Source: Nemertoderma westbladi
Taxonomy: Eukaryota; Xenacoelomorpha; Nemertodermatida; Nemertodermatidae
Direction: 5' to 3'
NCBI GenBank assembly: GCA_032718475.1
Contig: JAUCBJ010000478.1
Location: 1-48,107 of the forward strand
Length of the DNA: 48,107 nt
The stretch's first letter is position 1; the number at the start of each line of letters is the position of its first letter. Positions 20,486 through 29,565 of this stretch are shown here, piece by piece. A program made the translations under genes and the position numbers. A model generated the notes under the pieces. It was not told where the DNA came from. It saw only the letters and a list, made by a program, of their open reading frames with translations, and did not search any database.

Positions 20486-20692
20486 TACTACAACAGTAGC
20501 ACACAAGCTCTGTCTGACTTAGTTTGTTGACCAAAGCTGATCTGTCATTGGATGGATGGATTGGATACTTGCCGATGGCTGGGGCAAGTGAGTAACCCCC
20601 ATGTTATTAGTAGTTAGGGTATCCTGTAGTTATTCCTAATTGAATGAATTATATACATATAATTCAATAATATAAAAACAAATCGCTAATTT

Positions 20693-20960
20693 CAAACGGT
20701 TGGGGGCAGGTGTTAACCTTACCTGCATCCAAAAATATTTTGCATGTACCTCTTTGATACTAATGGCTAAGGTTCTGTCATTCAGCCAACTTATATTTTC
20801 ATAGTTTTATTTATCTGGTTATATTTGTCACTGGGACACAAAATACCAAAATTCTGAAAATTAAATTGGTTGGGGGCAGGTGTTACCCTTAATGTAATTC
20901 AAAAATATTTTGCAAGGGACGTTTATATACTAATGGTCAACTTTCCCACACATAGCCAAG
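20693..20960 (+). repeat. Tandem duplication (~174 bp period) ahead of LINE-A
   Basis: GGTTGGGGGCAGGTGTTA occurs at about 20698 and 20872, each followed by a CAAAAATATTTTGCA block and ATACTAATGG. Two or more such units directly before the LINE-A ORF could be its 5' UTR/promoter monomers. Whether they belong to the LINE or to the host flank is not known. Confidence 0.55.
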
Positions 20961-20989
20961 TGCGATTTCAAAAATTTGATTTTTTCACT

Positions 20990-23900
20990 CCGGCCTAACC
21001 CCCCAACCCCCCACTATGGATTAGATTAGTAATGCGGAGGTCCGGCCACTAGAGGCCAGTGGAATTACCGGACACAATCGGCCTCACAGGCGTCAGTTAT
21101 CTCCTGACCGGCTGCCTGTCTCACCCCCTACTGGAGAGAGAGAAGCAAACAATTCTTTGAGTCCCTTTCCTGATGACCTTTCTGGCCAAAACCCTGGGTC
21201 ACCAGGGAGGCCAGATTGTGAGGGGGAGACGGATTCTGGAGTTGGAGGCTACTCTCATGTTCCACCGCGACCAACAAAGCCATTGGTGAATCTGAGTCAA
21301 GTCACTAGACTAGCCTCTGTAAACACCCTAACACTCGGGTCCCCAATGCAACAAGGTGAGCTGACTGCCTTGGCAGATAAGCTTTCTCTTAGCGCAGTGG
21401 GTGTTCAAGAGCACCGAATGCAGACTGGACAGACTGATGAGGTTCTGATTAAGGACATGGGGGGCGGTTGGCGACTCGCCCTTGCGTCAGCAGATGATAG
21501 TGGCAATGGTGGTATTGGTCTATTGATGAATCCAACTGCACATACAGCATTGGATAAAATATAACAAATCTCTAACCGCATCATCCGTTGCCACTTCTCA
21601 TGTTCAGGAAAACTGGCTAAGAAGTTTCCTAAGGTGGTTCTGATTGTGTGCTACTCTCCAACTAGTGTTGCCCCTGTAGAGGAGGTGGAAAATTTCTACC
21701 ACAATCTACAAGCAGCTACTGATGGAGTGGATCAGCATGCATTCTTAACATTCCTGGGAGACTTTAATGCAAGTCTGCATCAATCTCCTACATCGCCCTG
21801 GGTCTATAGCAATAGTGTCAACCGAAATTCCGTCCATCTTCAGGATTTTATCTCTGGAAATGGATTGTTTTCGGCTGGAACCCAGTTCAAGAAGCGAACT
21901 GGAAAGCTATGGACTCATATTGGACCCAGTGGTCACAAGTCCCAGATAGACCATATTCTGTTTCGTAGGAAGTACAGGAGCTCTATACAAGACTGTAATG
22001 CATTAACACTTCGACCCTTCTCCAGTGATCACCGCCTTATTATGGCCAAGGTAAGACTTAGTCTGCGTGCTAGCAGAACAACGAAATCTGCCTTGCTGTG
22101 GCATGACTGGTCCTCTCTGTTGCAACAGCCAAGTGTGAGATCCAGCTTCACACTACAGCTGAGCAACAGGTATAAGGTTCTTGCCTCTGAGGCGGCAGAT
22201 GACTGCGAGGGCTATACTACCTTCACAGAAGCAGTTAAGTTAGCAGCTGCAGAAACAGTTCCTGTATACCCTCGAAACAGGAAAAGGGCCTCCTGGACTA
22301 ACAACAAAATCCAGAAGTGCCGAAATGACCTATATAAGGCACAGAAAGAGTCCCGACTCAAACAGACTACAGCGGCCAAGAATGCAGTTAAGGCTGCATC
22401 TAGGTCCCTGAACAGGCAGTACTCTGTTAATCTACAGGAGTTAATAAACCAACAGGTTGATGCCATCAATGATGCCGATGACAGCAGGCAATCATCCCAG
22501 GTATGGAAATCGATCAACTTGCTTACTGGGCGGAAAAGCCAACCAACCACCAAGGTTAAGGCTGAATCACCAGCCAATCGCCTCAATGGTTGGAAGGCCC
22601 ACTTTGAAAAGCTCCTCAATAATGACAGGGTATTGCCTGATAACTTTATAGAAGTAAAAGTGTCTGAGTCTGTACTCCCAGATAGTCCCATTGGCGATAT
22701 CTCCTTTGCAGAAGTGAAGGCTGCTGCAAAGAGCATTAAGACCAATCGTGCCAGTGGAGTAGATGGTGTTCCCCTGAGGTCTTTAAAATACCTGAGTGTT
22801 TAAAGCTCATCTATCCCATCATAGTAGACATGTACCGAACAACAAGAGTCCCACAAGAAATGAAAACAAATAAGTTGGTGCCAGTTCCCAAGAAGGGCAA
22901 CCTAACACTTTATGGTTATTTTCGGGGAATCTCATTGATCTTGATTGCTGCAAAGCTATACAATAGAATTCTATTAAATCGCATCATGGATCCCATTGAG
23001 AGACTGCTCCGTGGAAATCAGAATGGGTTCCGTAAAGGTCGTGGGACCATGGAACCCATTTTGGCACTTAGAAGGATAATTGAAGAGTTATCAAAAAAGA
23101 AAGACAGGCATCTGGCTGTTATCTTTGTTGACTTCTTCAAGGCCTTTGATTCAGTCTCCCGCTCACGTATGTTCAGCATACTTTCATTATATGGGATTCC
23201 TGATGAAATTATTGCAGCAATCAGATCAGTATACGATGGTTCGACAACATTTGTGTCTACTGTTGATGGTGACACAGAACCATTTGAAGTGTTATGGGGC
23301 ATCCTCCAAGGAGACACACTTGCACCATTCTTGTTCATTATTGTGGTTGACTATGTTCTACGCATGTCCTTAGATCATCATAATGATGATGGGGTGATGA
23401 TAACTCCACCTACTGGCTCCAGAAGTCGAGGAAATCCTGCCAAGTACCTAACTGATCTAGACTTTGCTGATGACTTAGGAGTACTCTCAGAATCACTAGA
23501 GGGAGCCCAACAGCTCCTCAGCTCATTAGAACATGCTGCTTCTAGTGTTGGTCTTTTTATTAACTCCAGAAAGACCAAAATTTTGACAGTTAACTTTGAA
23601 AGTCCTCAGCAAGTCTCTGATCGGATGAGCATAATCTCAAAAGTTGGTATGCTAGAGCATGTGGATGACTTCTGTTACCTGGGATCATGGATCCGGAAGT
23701 CAGGTGAGGACCTTCAAATACGTAAGGGAAAGGCATGGGCAGCCTTGAATAGGCTTTCCAGGATTTGGAAGTCAACGAGAATTAATCAGAAACTTAAGGT
23801 CCGATTATTTAGAGCAGCAGTAGTTCCAGTACTCCTCTATGGGAGTCCATGCTGGGCTCTAACTGCTGAGGACACCAAATCTCTGGATGGCACATTCACA

Positions 23901-24283
23901 AGAATGCTACGCCGGGTTCATTGTGTCAAGTACAATGTACACATCTCCAACCAGACACTATATAACATTGGAGGTGTCTCATTGGTTCCCCCAAGCTTGA
24001 CACTAGAACAAAATCGCCTCCGCTTTGCAGGACATTGCTTTCGCCATGAGGACCAGCCAGTCATTAATCTTGTACTTTGGCAGCCTCATGGAGTGAATAA
24101 GCATGGTGGACAGCCCATGACTTTCTTGAGACGCATCTTAAAGGACACTGGTCTTGAAGATGCGGATGATCTAGCAAATGTCATGGGTGATAGGGAGTTG
24201 TGGCGGCGCAATTTTGTCGACAAGCCGGCACAGCATTCTTAAAAATGCAGCTGCAATGCAGCATGCCGATACTAGTAGTAGTA
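20990..24283 (+). mobile_element. LINE-A, near full-length copy (RTE-like)
   Basis: One EN-RT reading frame of about 1,070 codons, a 3' UTR of only ~35 bp and a (TAG)n tail, ending at about 24283. A very short 3' UTR and a simple-repeat tail are typical of the RTE group; clade assignment is an inference. The 5' end is placed only approximately, before the open frame that starts after the stop at 21022. The 3' end abuts a second LINE-A fragment and no TSD was found. Confidence 0.82.
21025..24242 (+). pseudogene. LINE-A EN-RT polyprotein with one stop and one frameshift
   Basis: Domains in order: a Pro/Ser-rich N terminus; an AP endonuclease with VGVQEHRMQ, GNGGIGLLMN, FLGDFNAS, QIDHILFRRKY and FSSDHRLIM; a linker with RLNGWKAHFEKLLN; and an RT with GVDGVP, LVPVPKKGNL, GFRKGRGTME, VDFFKAFDSV, LQGDTLAPFLFIIV, FADDLG (catalytic) and SRKTKIL. 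A C-terminal domain runs from LYGSPCWAL to the DKPAQHS end. Defects are few: an in-frame TAA at 21562-21564 in the endonuclease, and loss of one C in a C run near 22771, where the other long copy has five Cs. No in-frame ATG is visible before 21300. The protein would nick target DNA and prime reverse transcription there. Confidence 0.85.
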
Positions 24284-24668
24284 GGGAGACTTTAATGCAA
24301 GTCTGCATCAATCACCTATATCGCCCTGGGTCTATAGCGATAGTGTTAACCGAAATTCTGTCCATCTTCAGGATTTCATCTCTGGAAATGGATTGTTTTC
24401 AGCTGGAAGGAACCCTGTTCAAGAAGCGAACTGGAAAGCTATGGACTCATAGTGGACCCAGTGGTCACAAGTCCCAGATAGACCATATTCTGTCATAGAA
24501 AATGCAGGAGCTGTACAGGAATTACAAGACTGTATAATGCATTTACAATTCGACCCTTCTCCTCCAGTGATCACTGCCTTATTGTGGCCAAGAAGGTAAG
24601 ACTTAGTCTGCGTGCTAGCAGAACAACGAGATCTGCCTTGCCGCAGTATGACTGGTCCTCACTGTTGC
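24284..24668 (+). mobile_element. LINE-A endonuclease fragment
   Basis: Begins GGAGACTTTAATGCAAGTC and matches 21758-22125 (FNASLHQS through HDWSSLLQQ) with small indels. It directly follows the tail of the near full-length copy and ends at a sharp junction at about 24668. Internal fragment of another copy. Confidence 0.85.
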
Positions 24669-25066
24669 AATGTCTGCCACCAAAAGTATGCGCCCTTATG
24701 TGGCCAGCCCCATGTCTCTGCCGGGTCTCCTAGTCCACACAGGTTTGCCAAGAGACGACTCTAATGCAGCCAACACTGTGACTGTACCCCGAGTTTGGGT
24801 CTGTCAAAAACTTTGGGAGGTTGTTGAGGCACAACGTTATCCATTCTGATTTATACGTGATAATGCATAAACTCTGGTTGGAGGTTAAGCTTATCTGTAT
24901 GGGATAGCCTGCCTTCTGCCTCAGTAACTATATGCTGCTGCATATCTTCTGGTAGCATGTAAGACCTATCTGTATGGTATGGTGTACTATACTGTGTATC
25001 CTGGTAACCACATGCTGCACAGGCTGGGGTTGTTGGGTACTATGTCTCTCTATATATTATGCCCGC
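24669..25066. other. No gene recognised; weak local repeats
   Basis: A GTATCCTGGTA...ATGCTGCA...AGGCT motif occurs near 24997 and again near 25155, on both sides of the 56-bp LINE insert. No coding frame. Confidence 0.4.
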
Positions 25067-25146
25067 ATATAATATGCCGGCACAGCATTATTAATAATGC
25101 AGCTGCAATGCAGCATGCCGATCCTAGTAGTAGTATATAATATGCC
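25067..25146 (+). mobile_element. 56-bp LINE-A insertion with 12-bp TSD
   Basis: The TSD ATATAATATGCC is exact at 25067-25078 and 25135-25146. The insert (25079-25134) is only the last 56 bp of LINE-A: GGCACAGCATT, the AATGCAGCTGCAATGC loop region, AGCATGCCG and the (TAG)n tail. This is an extreme 5' truncation that keeps essentially only the 3' hairpin. Confidence 0.92.
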
Positions 25147-25328
25147 CTGGTTTGTATCCTGGTATCCATATATGCTGCATAGGCTCTGGCTGTGTCTGTG
25201 CTAGTACTATCTAGTATAATTTCCATCTGTGCAGATACTAATCGCTTGGTTAGACTGATTGATTCGTTAGTTCCCTCTTAGCAGGCGCTGATCAGTATAG
25301 CAGAATGGGATATTGATTTGGGCGAGAC

Positions 25329-25744
25329 TCAGGAAACAAACTGAACTAACTTATCGTAAATTATTGTAAACTCGAAGGGCCCCTTCGAAACAGCACCTGT
25401 TCGCTCCTGGTGCATCACCAATAGTGTTTTACCCACACGGTTTAATATATTCACTTCTATGCCGCAGTACTTTATTATGAAATCCATAGAAAAGGTCACT
25501 GTGACTATCTTGTCGCCAGTGAGGAACTCCGACAGTACATCTGGAAGACTATTCCGCAATTATGGCTGCGATGTTCAAGGGAACAACCAATGACAGTGAT
25601 GCAGTGGATACTGATGGGGGATCTGTCGGCACTAAGAAGGAACCACCGCAAACCACTTTCATTGGGGGTGACAGCCCTGTGTTGTCCAGGGGTGTTGTCT
25701 GGCCTGTCTTTTCTCGGCAAACGCCAATTGTCTTTGATACTTAA
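25329..25744 (-). pseudogene. Unidentified minus-strand frame, broken
   Basis: Downstream half (about 25530-25329): LPDVLSEFLTGDKIVTVTF, DFIIKYCGIEVNILNRVG, LLVMHQERTGAVSKG and FTIIYDKLVQFVS then a stop. Upstream half in a shifted frame: CREKTGQTTPLDNTGLSPP, then VPLNIAAIIAE followed by a stop near 25560. Amino-acid composition looks protein-like across the break. I do not recognise a family. It may be a decayed transposon ORF or a cellular exon. Confidence 0.3.
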
Positions 25745-26615
25745 ATAGCACGAATTGAAGAATAATTATTAATACAGTGAGAACGGCCTATGATAAAATA
25801 TACAAAATCAAACAGTTAAGATTATGAATTATTATATATTATATTTAAGCATAAGCGTATCTACTTCCAGACATCTGCTGCACCAGCAATTATATATAAA
25901 GCTGATGATATGTTGCTTGGCTTTGCTTTGCTAGTAAATATATAGTTTAGCCCTATTTGGCCCGGGGGTGGGGGTCAGTTTAGAAATTTTTTTGTAAAAC
26001 ATCTAACTTTCAGTCAGGTTTTTTGGGGGATAATCGAAATTTCGTGAATTTTCCTAAAATTTAATGGGCTATCCAAAAGCGAAAACGCCATTTACATGGC
26101 TGTTTTAGGTTTCGTGCTATTTCTAGCACCTATCTCCAGTATTTTTTGTGCTACAATTTTCAAAAATTTTAATGGCTCACTAAAATAAATTTATTTGCAG
26201 TAGGCCTATATTTTAGGATGCTGATCTCGATTATATAACGGAAATATAACATTCGAGAAAATTTTTGCAAATTTTTCGCAAAAGTATTGCAAATATGATA
26301 ATTAAATATCACCATAACTTCTATCTATATAATATATATAATAATGATATATACTAGCACCATGACTACAGTATATAGTTTTTTGTGATGTTGATCACGA
26401 ATCACCACCATGTGTAATCCTTCACAGTAAACCCTTCCACACTGTTTCCTAAAGGTATGCCGATGTTCACCACCATGGGTGATCTACCACTATAAACCCT
26501 TCCACTCTGTTTTCCAAGTTACCATGGTTGTCATTTATCGACCAGAAAGGGATGTAAACCTGGGTAGAGCTAGTCTGAAGAAATTAAATTCCCGTGCCAA
26601 AAGAGTAAAAAAAAA

Positions 26616-26697
26616 TGCGTCGTCCAGGGATCGAACCTGGAGCCTCTAGAATAAAAGCCCAGATTGTTAACACTAATTCAAGCTACTGCTTAGTCTA
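26616..26697 (-). tRNA. tRNA-Lys(TTT)-like sequence, acceptor lost (pseudo or SINE-derived)
   Basis: The minus strand shows a perfect T arm (CCAGG-TTCGATC-CCTGG, box B GGTTCGATCCC), an anticodon arm CTGGG-CTTTTAT-TCTAG with anticodon TTT, an A-box-like TAGCTTGAATTAG, and a run of nine T after the 3' acceptor strand, a Pol III terminator. The 5' acceptor strand does not pair with ACGACGC, so it is not a functional tRNA. It lies inside the 25951-27534 transposon. Confidence 0.45.
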
Positions 26698-27009
26698 TGA
26701 ATTGAATATGAATAATATAATTTCTAATTGAAGGCCTCCTCTAACTGAGCCTCCTCTAACTGAAACTATTTGAGTATAAATATAGATGTAAACTATAACT
26801 ACAGTACAATATTTGACTTAGAGGAAGTATGTTAAAGTTGGGGGAAAGTATCCTGTATGTAATCACAGGGGCGGTAAAGGACATGGGGCGATAAAGACTC
26901 GGGGGCGATAAAATCCCAGGGGCGATAAGTTCCTAAAAAAAATGCAATTTATAGGGGCAATAAAATTCCAGCGGGGCGATAAGGTCCTGCTTCGTTTTTG
27001 TCCCACCAG

Positions 27010-27450
27010 ACAAGCACCAAAAATGATAGTTGCGATACGGGATATGATTTTTAATGAGTTGTATCGTGATCAGCGACCTTGAAAACCAGTTTAGCTTCAG
27101 AATTACCAAACTAAAGGCAACGTTTAACAGTTTATAATTTCTATCCTACGAAATTTGTACTTTATGTTCTGGGGCACCAGAATGGCACCAAAATTAGGTT
27201 TGCCTTACCAGAAATATTTATAACTAGTGTCATCGTGATCAGCGACCTCGAAAACACGTATACGTTCAGTATTATCAAACCAAACACAATTTTTTTAGTT
27301 TTACATTTTTTAACTTTTATTTTTCTTCCTGGGGGACAAATATAGCACCAAAAAAGATGGTGCCTTGCCAGAAAATATTTTTAACAAGTTTTATCGTTAT
27401 CAACGACCTCGAAAACCCTTATACTGTACCAAAAAAAATTTGAACAAATT
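27010..27450. repeat. ~165-bp tandem units in the second TTAA-type element
   Basis: GATCAGCGACCTCGAAAAC-type blocks recur near 27067, 27237 and 27395, and GCACCAAAA blocks near 27015, 27186 and 27345. The period resembles the 162-bp array of the other element. Confidence 0.7.
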
Positions 27451-27559
27451 GTAATTTTTGAATCAAGATCTAAAAAAATTATAAAATCACCCACGGTCAA
27501 AGTTACGTTGTAAAATATCCCGGGCCAGATAGGGTTAATAATATACAAGTATATGTGGA

Positions 27560-27672
27560 TCAGGATTGCTTATTTAATAAATTAAATGTGCAAACGGAGG
27601 GACATGTAATATGCCACTGTCCATTAACTAAATCTATGAGAGAGGAATTTGGTGTGTATTGTATGAACTAGA
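27560..27672 (+). pseudogene. LINE RT C-terminal zinc-knuckle scrap
   Basis: A short plus-strand frame reads CLFNKLNVQTEGHVICHCP then KSMREEFGVYC and a stop. The E-GHVICHCP--KSMR pattern resembles the Cys/His tail after the RT domain in jockey/CR1-type LINEs (E-x-HVLxxCPxxxxxR). Only about 37 codons remain. Confidence 0.4.
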
Positions 27673-28327
27673 TTGTTTAGGATAACCATAAAACTAATTA
27701 CTTACTGTAGTCATCATTAACTGTCTATATTTTTACAAAAATTGTGCTATGTATTTATATGGATAACATGACCCTACGAGCCTTCACTTTTGCGTCATGT
27801 TCGAAATTGCTATAACACTAAATTACGCAACATTACTTTATCAACTACAATTGATTTCCAATATTAACTATATTATCTACCCATTTGTTTTTTTTCATCG
27901 AATTTCGCCCAATAGAAAAAAATATATATTTTGCATGTTATATTTTCAAAATTATTTATAACATTATAATATAACCAAAGGGGAGCTGTGGCTTTTCTGG
28001 ACCACAAAATATGTGTATCCAATGTCCCTATAGAGCCAAAAATATATATCATTTTTTAAAAGACGAATCATGAAATATGTGATAAATTTTGTTTCTGGAT
28101 CGTAAACTATTTTTCTAATATATCTTTCGTTATCATGACAAATATAGCACTACACTACAAATTTCGTATTTTTTTAGAAATTTCCAAAAAATTCAATATA
28201 TTAAATTTAATTTGATGTAAAAAGTCGGAAAATCAGACAGTCAGACAAGTTGAACATTTGGAAGTCTGTGGTAAATGTGGAATTAGTAGTCAGTACTCAG
28301 TAGCCAGTAGCTTTTTTTTTCTTACAG
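27673..28327. other. No gene recognised, AT-rich
   Basis: No supported frame. It ends in a strong pyrimidine tract and AG (28312-28327), which may be a splice acceptor for the next feature. Confidence 0.45.
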
Positions 28328-28530
28328 TAATCAAGTCTAACGACTTGCTAAAAACACGTTTACTGTATGACAATATAATAGATTGCACAACACATGATCT
28401 TCTCTTTGAGTGGCCGACAGGCCCTATTGCTACATTGACTTTGCTAGGTAGTAATAAGAGAGCTCAAGTCCAATGCATTTCTCAAAAAGACGCATTTGAT
28501 CTGTTACATATACTCCAAGATTCAGCTTAA
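28328..28530 (+). CDS. Possible terminal exon of an unidentified cellular gene
   Basis: A textbook acceptor (nine T then CTTACAG) precedes an open stretch of 66 codons ending in TAA at 28528. It encodes SNDLLKTRLLYDNII, then HDLLFEWPTGPIATLTLLG, KRAQVQCISQ and AFDLLHILQDSA. The residue mix is like a compact globular domain with alternating strands and a last helix. It shows no transposon motif and no repeat copy in the window. I do not recognise the protein. No upstream exon was found within several kb. Confidence 0.4.
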
Positions 28531-29236
28531 ACATATTAAGATCAACAAAATGGACAACGTTATAATCACTTTCATATGTTCGCCATCTAGCGGTAGACTG
28601 GAGAACTGTAGATGAATCACCTTCCTAAAGAAAGATTTAGCATTTGGATGCATTCAGCAATAATTAGCATGTCAAAATGGTAACACCGACAATGACAACA
28701 ACGCAAACAACTATTTTCCAAAATTTCCCAACCCCCTAAAACCGCAGTATTGCCAACTTTGTGGCTCGACCCACAAATCGTAATTTATTTTAATATTATA
28801 CTTTAATATATTCTTGGTCAATTAGCTCAAACCTGTACTGTTGCAGACATAACATGTGTTCAGGATGTTTATATAACGCATCTAACAATATATCATACAT
28901 TATACACTTTGATTACTTGCAACTCATATTTAAATTATATTTCGATTTCCTGACATTCGTCGAGGAGAATATTGTAGAAAAGCACAGAATAAATGGCATT
29001 AATTTTTCTAAATTTCCAATATAGTTCCTTGTAGGTAGTGGTGTTCCTGCGCAGGCAACAAGTGATCAACCCACCAAGTTTCCTGTACACGCTGATAGTT
29101 TCCAAGCCTCTTATCTTTAAGTTCGAGTACTGGAGGCTACGGAGCCCCTAAAGGGACATGTGAAAAAAAATTTTTTTTTTGCTAACTCGTGAGAATGACT
29201 TAACTAACTCGTGCAAAGATTAACGACCTCTCCAGT
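28531..29236. other. No gene recognised
   Basis: GTGGCTCGACCCACAA near 28762 resembles GTGGCTCGCCCCACAA near 1705, possibly two scraps of one repeat. No coding evidence. Confidence 0.4.
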
Positions 29237-29565
29237 TCAACTGTAAGTCCCATAATGTTTTATACATAATAACGTGTAATGAACACCCGACCCAGTACTA
29301 CCTCGGCCAAACTGAGCAGCACAGCACCCCCACAAACGACTCAACAAGCACCGGGAGAATATCCAAGAATATCGGAAGTCCATAACTGCCCCCCCTAAAC
29401 CCAACCATCCGAACGTGGTGACCAGCAACCCAGAAGTCATCCTTCTGGAACACTTCGTCCAGTGTCGGAAATATACTGTTACGTGCGTACAGCAATTTCG
29501 AAATCACCACTGGCGTATTCACACCGAAGCCACCCTTATTAATTTACACCGCCCTTAAACGGGCT
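29237..29565 (-). pseudogene. Unidentified minus-strand frame cut by a LINE-A insertion
   Basis: The minus strand reads INKGGFGVNTPVVISKLLYA, FPTLDEVFQKDDFWVAGHH and MVGFRGGSYGLPIF in an open frame. The LINE-A insertion with its TSD ATTAACACCTC starts at 29566. On the far side (31733 to about 31800) the minus strand has further open sequence (MPRLSSTKVRK in one frame). The target may therefore have been a coding or former coding sequence. No family recognised. Confidence 0.33.

Larger units (their letters stand above)
25951..27534 (+). mobile_element. CCCTAT-family TTAA-type element, complete, 1.58 kb
   Basis: The left end CCCTATTTGGCCCGGG mirrors the right end CCCGGGCCAGATAGGG with one mismatch. 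TTAA follows the right end (27535-27538), and TTAG, one change from TTAA, precedes the left (25947-25950). A G-rich stretch lies inside the left end, and at least three ~160-170-bp tandem units lie in the right half. Length and layout match the element at 11082-12648, although the interior sequence is only loosely similar. It is non-autonomous, with no transposase. Confidence 0.75.

Noticed and set aside
23018-23775. Several minus-strand open frames across LINE-A (also 22212-22745 and 29765-30244)
   Set aside because: They are antisense shadows of the RT and endonuclease frame and repeat in every LINE-A copy.
26616-26697. A functional tRNA-Lys gene
   Set aside because: The 5' acceptor strand does not pair with the 3' strand.
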